A DNA stretch of 64,000 nucleotides from Victivallis lenta (GTDB lineage Bacteria; Verrucomicrobiota; Lentisphaeria; Victivallales; Victivallaceae): assembly GCF_009695545.1 (NCBI RefSeq), contig NZ_VUNS01000011.1, positions 93,076 to 157,075 of the forward strand. Direction: 5' to 3'. The notes below the pieces were generated by a model, which saw nothing but the letters and a program-made list of their open reading frames with translations, made no database searches and had not been told where the DNA came from. This document shows, in pieces, positions 1-8,520 of the stretch (positions are counted from its first letter, which is position 1; each line of letters opens with the position of its first letter). Both the position numbers and the translations under genes were made by a program.

Positions 1-1399
1 CGAGCCACCGGGCCGCGCCGGGCGCATAACGGACGGCGGAGAATTCGCCGACATAGATTTCGGCTCCATATTTTTTCTGGAATTCGACCACCGGTTTCAT
101 GAGCATTGCGAGTCGTTTGCGGTCCGTATATATGCCGCCGATCACGCCGGGATATCGAGTTCCGATTTTTGAGTTCCAGAACACTCCCTGGTGGGTATAC
201 TCGCCAGGGTTGTAGAAGTGGGTCTGGTAGACGATGTTTTTAAGCGGCAGCGGAGTGAAATCAAGGAATCCGTCCGGGCCGCCCCAGTGATTCGGACTGA
301 TGATAATCATTCGTTCCGGATCGATTTTGCGGATTTCGCGTGCGGCGTCATATTGAATGGAGAGATAGTCGTGCGGCATATCCAGCGTCTGCATCGGTTC
401 GTTGAAGAGATCGTAACCAGCTATAATCGGATATTTTGAGAAGCGTGCAGCGATTCTTCGCCATGTTTCGAGGTAGGCGCGATAATATTTTTCTTCGGCA
501 AGCGCCCGATTGCCGGCGGCATTTCCGTAGATTGCCGTGGCTTCTTCCCCGGCAGTTCCGAGGGGGCCTGAGCCGTCCAGGCGGCCGCCCGGCAGCAGGT
601 GCATGTCGATGATTACGTTGATTCCATTCCGCTCAAACGCAGGCAGGAGTTTTTCCAGATGGTTTAACTGGCTGTCGATCAGTTTATCGTAGATATCGAG
701 ATCGACTGCCTGCGCATTGCTTCCCTTGAGCTGCCAGCGGATGTTGGTCGCTCCCCAGGAGCCGAGATCGTCTACATCCTTTTCGGTCATCTTCAGGGGA
801 TCGGGACTCATTACGCCGCGCGTCACCGGGCGGGAGAGGAATTCTTTCGTATATTCGCATTTGAAATTCGGCGGCAGCTTCACCGGAGGTTTCAGGAATC
901 CCCCCTGGCTGATCTGGAAATTCCGGAAGGATGCCTTGCCGCTTGCCTCCTGCAGGCCGGCAACAAGCTCGCCGGAAAGTGCATCCCGAGGTATATTGAC
1001 TTCAAAATAGGATTTTTTCCAGTCGAAAGTTCCGCGCATGGCAGGAGCCTGCGGGTAAGACATTCCGCTTTCACTTTTGATGATGAGCATATATTTCAGC
1101 CCGAAATAATATGCCGGGGCTTTTGAGATTTTCTCTCCCTTGACGAAGGTGGTGAACAGCAGCTTTTTGCCGCGCAGGCGCTTCAGGTCCAGCGATTTCA
1201 CTGTCACCCAGTGGGAACCTTTCCTGCTGTTCTCCGGAACGGTTACGACGACCGCTTTGCCGGACTCGGTTTCCTCGACCCGGACGAAATCCCGTTTCGG
1301 CAGTTCATCGAGATCGATCCGGAGCAGATCGACGAGGGAGGAGTCGGCGTACAGGCATGCCGCTGCGGTCAGCAACAATAATAGAATTGTTTTTTTCAT
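1..1399 (-). CDS. GH5-family secreted glycoside hydrolase (cellulase-like), 3' end outside window
   Basis: About 466 codons are visible; the C-terminus runs off the left edge of the window. The start codon at 1399 is followed by a typical signal peptide (MKKTILLLLL then a small-residue cleavage region ending near CLYA), so the enzyme is exported. Residues about 20-170 form an accessory domain of unknown type before the TIM barrel. The GH5 acid/base motif FNEP is at about residue 336 and the nucleophile motif GEFS at about residue 450, near the left edge, so both catalytic glutamates are visible. Expected activity is hydrolysis of a beta-glucan or beta-mannan; the exact substrate cannot be read from the sequence. 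The neighbouring regulator and prepilin genes give no tighter clue. Confidence 0.85.
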   Translation of the reverse strand, partial: MKKTILLLLLTAAACLYADSSLVDLLRIDLDELPKRDFVRVEETESGKAVVVTVPENSRKGSHWVTVKSLDLKRLRGKKLLFTTFVKGEKISKAPAYYFGLKYMLIIKSESGMSYPQAPAMRGTFDWKKSYFEVNIPRDALSGELVAGLQEASGKASFRNFQISQGGFLKPPVKLPPNFKCEYTKEFLSRPVTRGVMSPDPLKMTEKDVDDLGSWGATNIRWQLKGSNAQAVDLDIYDKLIDSQLNHLEKLLPAFERNGINVIIDMHLLPGGRLDGSGPLGTAGEEATAIYGNAAGNRALAEEKYYRAYLETWRRIAARFSKYPIIAGYDLFNEPMQTLDMPHDYLSIQYDAAREIRKIDPERMIIISPNHWGGPDGFLDFTPLPLKNIVYQTHFYNPGEYTHQGVFWNSKIGTRYPGVIGGIYTDRKRLAMLMKPVVEFQKKYGAEIYVGEFSAVRYAPGAARWL

Positions 1400-1422
1400 A
1401 TGGAGTTTTCTATCTGTTGTCG

Positions 1423-2148
1423 TTATTGAATTTTTATCTGCAGACCGTTCGAGCCGGGGAGAACGCAATATGCGCCCTGATAGTTGGCCAAATCATCATA
1501 TCGCTGAAAGGTCCGGTGGATCAAATCGCTGAAGTTTTCTTTTGCGGCGGCCGCCGCATGACCGTCGGCGAAAAGGAGATTTCCGCGGCCGCTGTGACAC
1601 AGACCGAGCTGTCCGAACCGGTAAGTTCCGCAGTCGGCACCGGAAGCAGAGTATTGGATCGTGTCTCCTGCGATGATGAGCTCGCTGGCGCTTTTTATTC
1701 TTTTGAAGTTGATCAGCGAATCGCCGCCGGTGAATGGAGAAGTGCCCGTGGCAAGCGGCTTGGGCAGCGTTCGGGCTGTGTTTCCTGCATAGGTGATTAC
1801 TCCGTAAGGATAACTCCATTCCCAGTTGGCGGCTGGAAGCGCCAGTGCCGGGCAGTACAGAAATGATTTGTTCTTCTGGGGAACGGCGGGTGTGTAACCG
1901 TGCGACGCGAGTCCTCCTGCCCAAGTAGTGAGCTTGCCTGATGAATTTTGCAGGGCGGAGCCGAAAAGGTCTTTGTTTGCATCCCGGTAAAATGTGATGA
2001 TCTGCCCGATCTGCTTGAGATTACCGATACAACTGCTCGCCCGCGCTCTGGTACGCGCCTGATTCAGCGCCGGCAGCAGCATCGAGGCCAGGATCGCGAT
2101 GATGGCAATAACCACCAGAAGCTCGATCAGTGTGAACGGTTTGCGCAT
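1423..2148 (-). CDS. Prepilin-type N-terminal cleavage/methylation protein with H-X9-DG signature
   Basis: A 241-residue protein starting [10 protein letters not shown], a class III/type IV prepilin cleavage site followed by one hydrophobic helix. The C-terminal half has CHSG...FADGH, matching the H-X9-DG signature of prepilin-like proteins common in Lentisphaerota and Planctomycetota. It is probably processed by a prepilin peptidase and placed in the envelope as a pseudopilin or surface protein. The frame stays open upstream to 2553 through a hairpin-rich zone, but the conserved protein begins at 2148. No Shine-Dalgarno sequence precedes this ATG, and the ATG lies inside one arm of a 25-bp inverted repeat (2141-2165), so expression in the present orientation is doubtful. 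Confidence 0.8.
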   Translation of the reverse strand: MRKPFTLIELLVVIAIIAILASMLLPALNQARTRARASSCIGNLKQIGQIITFYRDANKDLFGSALQNSSGKLTTWAGGLASHGYTPAVPQKNKSFLYCPALALPAANWEWSYPYGVITYAGNTARTLPKPLATGTSPFTGGDSLINFKRIKSASELIIAGDTIQYSASGADCGTYRFGQLGLCHSGRGNLLFADGHAAAAAKENFSDLIHRTFQRYDDLANYQGAYCVLPGSNGLQIKIQ

Positions 2149-2165
2149 AATACCGGGTATGTGAA
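2141..2165. repeat. Left arm of 25-bp perfect inverted repeat (IR1)
   Basis: The reverse complement of 2141-2165 is identical to 2593-2617. This arm contains the ATG of the prepilin gene (2146-2148) and its second and part of its third codon. The two arms enclose 427 bp. The match stops abruptly on both sides. Confidence 0.9.
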
Positions 2166-2236
2166 ACGAAACAGCATTGCCGCCCGGCGAAAAAGCGCGG
2201 TATGCGCCGCGCAGCGGATGTGAACGGACTGCACGG

Positions 2237-2469
2237 TTCGGCGGCAGCCGAAGCGGGCAGCGAGGAGCAGGTGCGACGAAGGTGAACGCAGCGGAGCGAA
2301 GGCCCTCTGCCGCAGCCCGCGAAGCGGGCGGTGAAGAGTTGGCCGCCGCAGGCGGACAAGTAAGGAGGACAAAGTCCTCCGCCGCGGGCGGTAAGGGCGC
2401 AACCCGCGGGAAATGAAAGCCCGGCACAGAGTAAGAAATGGGGGTGCGGGGGAAATGTATTTCCCCCGC
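2237..2469. repeat. Cluster of short perfect hairpins with 3-4 nt loops
   Basis: At least six tight stem-loops follow each other: 2237-2252 (TTCGGC/GCCGAA), 2315-2329 (GCCCGC gaa GCGGGC), 2343-2355 (CCGCC gca GGCGG), 2364-2380 (7-bp stem, loop aaa), 2379-2391 (CCGCC gcg GGCGG) and 2446-2469 (10-bp stem, loop tgta). The whole cluster lies between the two 25-bp inverted-repeat arms. No convincing gene lies here. The gap 2149-2688 is otherwise the leader region of the prepilin gene and small broken ORFs. Confidence 0.75.
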
Positions 2470-2570
2470 GAATCCCACGGCAATGCAGACGGGCGAGACC
2501 AGGAAGAGCAAACAGAACAATTCTGCCGCCAGAGGCCGAATAGATTCATTCAACGAAAAGGAGTTATATC

Positions 2571-2663
2571 ATGACAGACCGTACAAGGAAACTTCACATA
2601 CCCGGTATTATGCGCAATTGCAGTTATGTAGTGACATATTCGCCGGCAATTCGATCAGCGTGA
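2571..2663 (+). CDS. Possible 30-residue leader peptide / displaced gene start
   Basis: A strong ribosome-binding site, AAAAGGAG at 2556-2563, sits seven bases before ATG 2571. The short frame runs across the right inverted-repeat arm and stops at 2663. Its first 16 codons would read in frame into the prepilin gene if the segment between the two repeat arms were inverted. As it stands it encodes only a short peptide of no known family. It may therefore be a displaced translation start rather than a gene in its own right. Confidence 0.35.
   Translation: MTDRTRKLHIPGIMRNCSYVVTYSPAIRSA
2593..2617. repeat. Right arm of 25-bp perfect inverted repeat (IR2)
   Basis: Inverted copy of 2141-2165 with no mismatches. 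It lies inside the short plus-strand frame 2571-2663 and also supplies the stop codon of the minus-strand prepilin fragment 2608-2676. Confidence 0.9.
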
Positions 2664-2676
2664 ATTTTCTTCCCAT
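2608..2676 (-). pseudogene. Truncated prepilin start fragment
   Basis: The minus strand from 2676 reads MGRKFTLIEL, the start of a second prepilin gene, with a GAAAGGA ribosome-binding site upstream. The similarity ends after ten codons. The frame then stops inside the inverted-repeat arm after 22 codons. It looks like the 5' stub left by a rearrangement with the neighbouring prepilin gene. Confidence 0.6.
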
Positions 2677-2688
2677 GGGTTTTTCCTT

Positions 2689-3699
2689 TCAGCTTTGGCT
2701 ATGGTGGCGGCATAACTTATGTTCCAGAATCCGTTCGAACGGCGGTCGGGCTTCCCTGCATCCGAGAAGCTCCGCCAGCCGGGCGGCGGTCAGCCGGGCG
2801 GCCTCCTGCCGCGGCATGGCCAGATAGAAGCAGTCGGGGAAATCCGGGTAGATGCCGTCGTCGATGGCGACCAGCCGGGGAATGGCGTCCGGACGATTGC
2901 GGCCGAAGAACTTGTGAATGAATGCAATGTTTTTCGAGTGGGTGATGACGCAGTCATGGTCGCCGCCGCGCAGCAGCGGTTCGAGCTCTCCCGCCGGGAC
3001 GGACCCGGAGCTCCCGGAGCAGCGGATACGTCCGTCGTTTTCCAGCGCCTGCCGGAAGCCGTCGATGTTGCGCGAGTCGTTGAGCTGGAGCACCCGCGGA
3101 GAACGGCGCGCGCCGCAGAGGAGTTCCGCCAGCTCCCGTCCGGCCGCCTCTCCCCGAAAGACCACGCTATCCGTTTCCGGGCAGGGATAGCCGATGTTGA
3201 CGGCCGGCATCCGGCTTGCGGCGAATGCGGTCAGTTCCGGTTCGACCGAAACGGTGACGAGGGCGTCGATATGCGAGTGGCGAAGTTCGACGTCGAGCTC
3301 TTCGACGGTCGTGCAGCCCGCGGTCAGCATATGAACATTGCAGGGGAAGGCACTCAATGCGGACATGAGTTCGGCGATCATTTTCATGAGTGTCGCATCG
3401 TAGAAATAGGCGTCCCCCTGATAGAGCTTGATTCCGACCAGCGGCAGCTTGGTTTCCGGGAAGAAATACTGCTTCGGATTCGTGAAAACCCCGACTCCGT
3501 GCCGGGAAACCAGATATCCTTCCCGCTCAAGGCGGTCGAATTCCTGCTTGATGGTGGAGGCCCCCAGACCGAATTCGGCGGAGAGGGTCCGCAGGGAGGG
3601 CAGCTTCACTTTTTTCCCCTCGCTCTGATAGATGATGTTCATGACGAAATGCCGGATTTTCTGCAGTTCCGGCATCACTTGTTTCGCAGGTCTTTTCAT
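2689..3699 (-). CDS. GntR-type transcriptional regulator with LacI-like sensor domain
   Basis: 336 residues. Residues about 1-75 are a GntR winged helix (KLPSLRTLSAEFGLG, then REGYLVSRHGVGVF). The rest resembles a periplasmic-binding/LacI-type ligand domain (LVTVSVE..., VITHSKNIAFIHKFFG, LVAIDDG). Such AraR-like hybrid regulators usually sense a sugar and control nearby carbohydrate genes, which fits the GH5 enzyme and prepilin on its downstream side. The ligand is unknown. The start ATG at 3699 is kept because the winged-helix domain begins a few residues later. Confidence 0.8.
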   Translation of the reverse strand: MKRPAKQVMPELQKIRHFVMNIIYQSEGKKVKLPSLRTLSAEFGLGASTIKQEFDRLEREGYLVSRHGVGVFTNPKQYFFPETKLPLVGIKLYQGDAYFYDATLMKMIAELMSALSAFPCNVHMLTAGCTTVEELDVELRHSHIDALVTVSVEPELTAFAASRMPAVNIGYPCPETDSVVFRGEAAGRELAELLCGARRSPRVLQLNDSRNIDGFRQALENDGRIRCSGSSGSVPAGELEPLLRGGDHDCVITHSKNIAFIHKFFGRNRPDAIPRLVAIDDGIYPDFPDCFYLAMPRQEAARLTAARLAELLGCREARPPFERILEHKLCRHHSQS

Positions 3700-4096
3700 G
3701 GCGGCTCTTGTTTTTTTTATGAACAGTTGTGAACAGTTATAATTATGAAGAACTTTTCTGAAAAAAGCAAGAGGCGGAACATAAAAAAAGCAAAAAAATC
3801 ACCGTTTCGGCTCCGGCAAGGCGGCATCTCCGCCGCCCGGGAGGGCAGGAAGGGGAACCCGCTGAGGGGGCGGAAGAAAACGGCGGCGTGTTTGAAGGGG
3901 CCGGCAGAGGCGATCGGACAGCACAGGATCGACGACGCGGCGGAGGAAAGCTGTTTCGCCGGCCGGGCCGGATTTCTCCGGGTTCGTTCCGGCAGCAGCC
4001 GTTCCGCGCCGGGAGTGTGGGGGGGGATGCCCGGATACCTCCCCCTCCGCCGCACCGGCAGCGCCGGCGCGGCGGAGAGCCGATGCCGGGCCGCGT
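3700..4096. other. Intergenic stretch without a recognisable gene
   Basis: About 400 bases lie between the regulator start and the end of the phage-type gene 4097-4390. Bases 3733-3800 are A-rich and probably hold the regulator promoter; the rest is very G+C-rich. Open frames on both strands are present but have low-complexity, Arg/Pro-rich translations and no family resemblance. I see no gene here. Confidence 0.5.
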
Positions 4097-4390
4097 TCAG
4101 CAGACGGTGCAGCGCAGCGCCCGGATCGTTCCGTCCAGGTCGCGGCACGGTTTTACCGCTGCGACATCGTAGGTCGTGCCGCGCCAGGTCAGCCGGCTCC
4201 CCGGCGGGAGCCGGAATCTGCCCGGCAGCAGGAATTCAAACGCGGCTGAGGCGCCGTCCTCCGGCCGGTAGCCGCGACTTTCGATGACGACCGCCGTTGC
4301 GCTGCGCTCTTCGTAACGGACCTCGCCATCCGCAAAGCCCGGCTGAAGAATCCGCAGCGTGACCGGTTCGGTACAGCGGAATTCATCCAT
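4097..4390 (-). CDS. Phage head-tail joining (head closure)-like protein
   Basis: 97 residues ending with a WRGTTYDVAAVKPCRDLDG pattern typical of small phage head-closure/stopper proteins, where a beta-barrel ends in a strand that restates the residue-to-ligand distance. It starts at 4390, overlapping the last bases of the portal gene (stop at 4383), so the two are translationally coupled. This order, portal then head-tail connector, is normal in tailed phages, but capsid, terminase and tail genes are missing on both sides. It is either a prophage remnant or a retained pair with a host role. The family call rests on pattern and context only. Confidence 0.5.
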   Translation of the reverse strand: MDEFRCTEPVTLRILQPGFADGEVRYEERSATAVVIESRGYRPEDGASAAFEFLLPGRFRLPPGSRLTWRGTTYDVAAVKPCRDLDGTIRALRCTVC

Positions 4391-5804
4391 TGTCCACCTC
4401 CTGCCGCAGCGACTGCCAGGATTCGATCTCGCGCCGGATCAGTTCGCGTCGCGCCGGATCGATCTTTCTGACCTTTTCGAGCAGGAAGAGCGCGGTTCGC
4501 GCGACTTCGCGGCGGTATTCGATGCCGCCCGAGAAACGCTTGAGTTCGACCAGCGATTCGATGGAGGACTTGAGGTCGGTCACCGCGAATTCGCGGTTGT
4601 AGGCGATGCGCGGGACCCGGATGCTGCGGTCGTAGCGGCGCATGAGCTCCCAGCAGTGAAGTTCGGCCTGCTCGAGCTGGTCGACCCGGCTGGCGAGGAA
4701 TTGCTTGATCTGGTGGTGGTCCCACGCTTTCGCCTCGGCGGTCTGGGCGGCGCGCGAGGGCTGGATCAGCGCCATGCCGACCACGTCGAAAAGCTCGCGT
4801 TTCAGCGCGTCGTTCTCAGCCCGGATCGCAGCGGAGTCCGCGCCGGAGGGGGAGATGTAACGGCTGATGCCCTTCTCCTCCGGGCTCTCCCAGATTGCGG
4901 CGGAGCGGGCGAGCAGGTGGCTGAACTTCTCCCGGCCGTCCGCGTTTTCTCCTCCGGCCGGGTGTGCGCCGCGGGCGAAGCTGTCGGAGATGACCAGAAG
5001 CCCGAACATCTGCTTGACCACATTCATCTGCGCCTCGGACTCGTTGTTCAGAATCGCGTCGGAGATGCGCACGACGTCCTCGAAGTAGTGTCCGCCGTCG
5101 ATGCCGAACCCGTCCGGTTCGAACGAGAGCAGCGCCGGGACGCAGCCGAGCTTGTGTCCGGCGCGCGAGAGCAGCATGGTCCGCCCGGTCCCGGCCTCCC
5201 GCTCGAAGATCATCGTTTCGGTCCGCGTGAAAAGTTTGCGCCGCAGCGCAGGGGAGGGCGGCTGGAACGGGCCGTTGTCGGAAAGAATCCGTTCCTCGAA
5301 GATGATCCAGTCGAGCTGCCCGTCCGCGCCGCAGGACCAGTCGGCGACCTCAAGCGGCGACCAGGCGCGGACGGCGGGGCGGATGCGTTCGAGCTTTTTG
5401 CGTTCGCAGTCGATTTCTCCCGAGAAGTACGGCATCTCGACCGACAGGGCCGCACCGCCGTAGATGTTGAGCAGGGTCGAGAACTGTCTCATGACCTCAT
5501 TGGCGCGAAGCCCGGTGCGGGAGAAGTCCTCGACGAGCTCCGGTTCCGCCCCGTCGCGCTGCGGCTCGACCGACAGGATGAACTGCGTGATGAGCCGCGC
5601 GAGCTTGCGCGGATAGTTGAAATAATATGCGCGGCGCAACCGCTCCTCGAACTCTGGTTCGACCTCCGACACGTGCCGCACCAGAGCACGGCGGATGTAC
5701 GCCTCGCCGCCGTAGTAGGCGGCGCGGGAACGTTCCCATACCTCGCGGTTCTCCCGGTGCAGCGCATGGCGCCGCCGGAACAGATAGTCGTAATCCTGCT
5801 CCAT
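4383..5804 (-). CDS. Phage portal-like protein (DUF4055/SPP1 gp6-like)
   Basis: 473 residues. The N-terminus (YYGGEAYIRR, then HVSEVEPEFEERLRRAYYFN) and the C-terminal AQTAEAKAWDHHQIKQFL helix followed by LEQAELHCWELM match the stem and clip helices of phage portal proteins that form the DNA-entry ring of the capsid. The frame is intact, with no internal stops and codon use like its neighbours, so it is not a fresh decayed prophage. Only the connector gene 4097-4390 accompanies it. AMMECR1 lies upstream. The role in this chromosome is unknown; gene-transfer-agent or domesticated-phage functions are possibilities, not conclusions. Confidence 0.6.
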   Translation of the reverse strand: MEQDYDYLFRRRHALHRENREVWERSRAAYYGGEAYIRRALVRHVSEVEPEFEERLRRAYYFNYPRKLARLITQFILSVEPQRDGAEPELVEDFSRTGLRANEVMRQFSTLLNIYGGAALSVEMPYFSGEIDCERKKLERIRPAVRAWSPLEVADWSCGADGQLDWIIFEERILSDNGPFQPPSPALRRKLFTRTETMIFEREAGTGRTMLLSRAGHKLGCVPALLSFEPDGFGIDGGHYFEDVVRISDAILNNESEAQMNVVKQMFGLLVISDSFARGAHPAGGENADGREKFSHLLARSAAIWESPEEKGISRYISPSGADSAAIRAENDALKRELFDVVGMALIQPSRAAQTAEAKAWDHHQIKQFLASRVDQLEQAELHCWELMRRYDRSIRVPRIAYNREFAVTDLKSSIESLVELKRFSGGIEYRREVARTALFLLEKVRKIDPARRELIRREIESWQSLRQEVDNG

Positions 5805-5889
5805 CCCATATCCTTTCCGTTTGCGCTTCCGGCGTGAATTTCCGGAAGCTGCAAACAGCGGGATATGTCAACTTTTCCGTTCCGTGCGG

Positions 5890-6438
5890 CTATTCTCCGA
5901 ACACTTCGGCGCGGAAGGTCTGGAAAACGGTTCCGGGCTGCTGCCAGCCGTTGGCCGGGAGTCCGGCTTTGCGCGAAAGGTATTCGAGCGTGGTCCGCTG
6001 GTCCCAACCCTGTTCAAGCGCGACCTGCGGCAGAAACACCGCGCCGCGCGACCCCTGCCGCAGGATGATGCCGTCGACGCCGATCAGAAAGGCCGTCGGG
6101 TCTTCGATCGGGCGCGGCGGCGTCAGGATCGACAGTTCGATCAGCGTTTCGCCGAGTTCATCCGGTTCAAGCGGCGGAAAGCGCGGATCGGAGAACGCCG
6201 CATTCAGCGCATTGCGCCTGAGATTTTCCCCGAGCGGCTCGAACGCCTCGATGTTGCCGATGCAGCCGCGGAGCCCCCCGGAGCAGTCGTGCAGCGTGAC
6301 GAAGCAGGCACGTTCGACGGCAAGCTGGGGAATGGCCGGAGCCGCCGGCTGTTCCGCATTGCTGAATTCGCCTGCGATGACTTTACGGACGAACGCGAGC
6401 AGCTCGCGCCGTTCCCGAGGAGTGAATTCCGCCGTCAT
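5890..6438 (-). CDS. AMMECR1 domain protein (AmmeMemoRadiSam system protein A-type)
   Basis: 182 residues covering the complete AMMECR1 fold. The diagnostic LRGCIGN motif is near residue 56, followed by NALNAAFSDPRFPPL, which is also conserved in the family. AMMECR1 often occurs with a MEMO protein and a radical SAM protein; neither is in this window. The biochemical role is unresolved in bacteria, with an amino-acid or radical-chemistry function suspected. It lies 25 bp downstream of the LptF/G gene and is probably co-transcribed with it. Confidence 0.88.
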   Translation of the reverse strand: MTAEFTPRERRELLAFVRKVIAGEFSNAEQPAAPAIPQLAVERACFVTLHDCSGGLRGCIGNIEAFEPLGENLRRNALNAAFSDPRFPPLEPDELGETLIELSILTPPRPIEDPTAFLIGVDGIILRQGSRGAVFLPQVALEQGWDQRTTLEYLSRKAGLPANGWQQPGTVFQTFRAEVFGE

Positions 6439-6463
6439 ATGCCGTCCTCCCGTCTCTGCTGAA

Positions 6464-7786
6464 TCAGTTCCTGTCGTGATAGATGCGCCATGCGCCGCAG
6501 GCGATGAATGCCGCCGTCGGCGCCAGCCCCGCGAACATCGGGTTCAGAATGCCGGCTTTGCCGAGCACGAGAAACACCTGCGCCACGACGATATAGACCA
6601 CGATGATCACCATTGCCGTGATGATCGCGAGCAGACTGCCGGTCCGCTCGTTCTTGGTCGCCAGCGGGATGCCGAGGAACACCGCCAGAAAGCAGGCCCA
6701 CGGAAACGCCAGCCGGTAGTAGAACACCGTCATATAGATCGACTTGACCCGCTCCGCCATGTTCGGCGAACGCTGCACCAGGTCCCAGATCACCCAGGTC
6801 GGCAGGTCGTCTTTCTCCTTGACGGCGTTCAGGATATCGTTCGTGGCCTCCGGAATTTCGTTCTTCGGAAAGCGCAGCTCCGTCAGCGGAATCTGCTCGT
6901 GGATTGCGGAGGTGCCGGTGCTGGCCGAGAAACGCGTGTCATCGTTCCGGTCGTAGGAGATGAAGTTGCCGTTGCGGAAAATCCACGTTTCGTTTTCCGG
7001 ATCGTACGCGGCTTCGCGGCCGTAGAAGTCGACCTTGCGGCCGACCAGCTCCCGGCGCACCTGCTTCTCCATCTCGGCGCGCGAGAGCGACAGGAGCCGC
7101 TCCGCTTTGCCCGGGAAAATTTCGAGGATCATTCTCCGGCGTGCCGCTTCATCCGGCACAAGGACAAGCGAATCGATCATGCCGTCGGTCCAGAAGGTTT
7201 TCAGCGTCACGTCGTTCTGGATGTTGCCGGTTGTGAAATTGTTGAACAGCCAGTGACGCTGCTGGTCGTTGCTGCGGTAGGTCAGCAGCCCGCGGACGTA
7301 CCGCCGCCGCTCCGTCGCGTTGGAACGGATGATTTCAGCCGAACGCTCCGTGAACGGCACCAGCGCCTCGTTGAAGTAGATGTTGATGAAGGTGACTGCG
7401 AGCCCGACCACGAAAATCGACCCGCCGCAGCGGAACAGCGACACGCCGGAGGCGCGCATGGCGGTGATTTCCATATTCTTGCCGAAGGTCGCCATGGTCC
7501 ACATGCAGCCGAGCAGCATCGAAATCGGCAGGATGAAACGGATGTTGCCGGGCTGCTTGTAGGCCAGATAGAGCAGAATGTCGGAGACGGACGCCTTGTT
7601 TTCGAGAAAGTCGGAGATGTCCCGGTATACGTCACCCAGGATGAACAGGATGATGAATACGAGCAGGAGCACGCTGTATTTGATCAGGAACTCCCTCAGA
7701 ATATAGAAATCGAGCCGCGGCAGAGGAAACCACCGGCGCGGCAGCAGAGTCAGGTCTTCGTAACGGGTTTGATGCTTTTTGTCCAT
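6464..7786 (-). CDS. LptF/LptG family permease of the lipopolysaccharide export ABC complex
   Basis: 440 residues. Three N-terminal membrane segments (the first is YSVLLLVFIILFILGDVYRD), a large beta-jellyroll periplasmic domain, and three C-terminal segments (FAGLAPTAAFIACGAW near the end) are the YjgP/YjgQ layout. With LptB2 it extracts LPS from the inner membrane, so an outer membrane is implied. The start at 7786 is chosen over 7816 because AGGGAG lies four bases upstream and the extra ten residues are not part of the family. No second LptF/G paralogue is adjacent. Confidence 0.9.
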   Translation of the reverse strand: MDKKHQTRYEDLTLLPRRWFPLPRLDFYILREFLIKYSVLLLVFIILFILGDVYRDISDFLENKASVSDILLYLAYKQPGNIRFILPISMLLGCMWTMATFGKNMEITAMRASGVSLFRCGGSIFVVGLAVTFINIYFNEALVPFTERSAEIIRSNATERRRYVRGLLTYRSNDQQRHWLFNNFTTGNIQNDVTLKTFWTDGMIDSLVLVPDEAARRRMILEIFPGKAERLLSLSRAEMEKQVRRELVGRKVDFYGREAAYDPENETWIFRNGNFISYDRNDDTRFSASTGTSAIHEQIPLTELRFPKNEIPEATNDILNAVKEKDDLPTWVIWDLVQRSPNMAERVKSIYMTVFYYRLAFPWACFLAVFLGIPLATKNERTGSLLAIITAMVIIVVYIVVAQVFLVLGKAGILNPMFAGLAPTAAFIACGAWRIYHDRN

Positions 7787-7842
7787 AATACTCCCTAATA
7801 TACACCGGGAACGCAAACAAGGAAAGTTCCGAATTCATATTT

Positions 7843-8520
7843 TTAAGGAATTGTTGCTTCTGCAAAGGGGCGGAAGGCCGCAAGCAGCGAATCCGGCGTG
7901 AGCAGCGGCTCGAGCTTCAGCAGCCTGACCCAGTCCGCTTCGCGCGAAATGGTGACGAGCCCGGCACGGGCGAGCAGATGCCGCAGCACGGTTTTCCGGT
8001 CCGGACCCAGCGCTTCCGCCGTCAGCAGGTAATCGAGGTCGAGGTCGAAGATGAACCCCTCCTCCGGCGCGAACTCCGCTTCCGCCAGCCGGGTTGCGAG
8101 GAAATCGTCCTCGAAGACGCGCCGGGCCAGCGGTGCGAAGCGGACCGGATCGTTGAGCAGAAGCTGCAGGTCCGGCCAGCTCCGGTCGCAGACCACCCGG
8201 ATGCGGTCGTTTGCGCAGCCGGGGTGGTCCGCATGGGCGACGATGACCGCCCGGCTGACCACTCCGCCGCGGAGCGCCAGGTCGATATGCTCGTCATGGC
8301 GCAGCCGGGAGAGCGCTTCCGTTACGGAGTCGTCGCGGCGAAAATCGAAGGCGGCGACCAGCTCCCGCCGCTCCGGTTCGCTCTTTGCGGCGCGCCCGAA
8401 AGCCGGCAGCGTGTCGGTGTGGTGGTCGAAAGTCAGCAGGGACGGCGGAGACGGAAGCGTCCGGCGGTAGCGGGACCACTCCGCAAGGGCCTCGTGATGT
8501 TCGTCGACGATCCGGATCAA
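7843..8520 (-). CDS. UPF0489-like protein (arginase/deacetylase-like fold)
   Basis: 225 residues. The N-terminus reads VDEHHEALAEW, then LLTFDHHTDTLPAF; a D-x-H-x-D-type metal site and a second acidic patch (FIFDLDLDYL) fit the UPF0489 family, related to ureohydrolase or deacetylase folds. No enzyme activity is established for this family. Its last codons lie in the gap before LptF/G, and its start overlaps the stop of the sensor kinase gene (8517-8520), so the two are coupled. A link between kinase signal and this protein is possible but not shown. Confidence 0.6.
   Translation of the reverse strand: MIRIVDEHHEALAEWSRYRRTLPSPPSLLTFDHHTDTLPAFGRAAKSEPERRELVAAFDFRRDDSVTEALSRLRHDEHIDLALRGGVVSRAVIVAHADHPGCANDRIRVVCDRSWPDLQLLLNDPVRFAPLARRVFEDDFLATRLAEAEFAPEEGFIFDLDLDYLLTAEALGPDRKTVLRHLLARAGLVTISREADWVRLLKLEPLLTPDSLLAAFRPFAEATIP

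Noticed and set aside
2149..2553. Upstream in-frame extension of the first prepilin gene
   Set aside because: It runs through the hairpin cluster, its translation is Pro/Arg/Ala-rich without a family, and prepilins start shortly before the FTLIEL motif.
3745..4287. 180-codon plus-strand frame opposite the head-tail gene
   Set aside because: Arg/Gly-rich translation typical of antisense frames in G+C-rich DNA; the minus-strand gene has the better family match.
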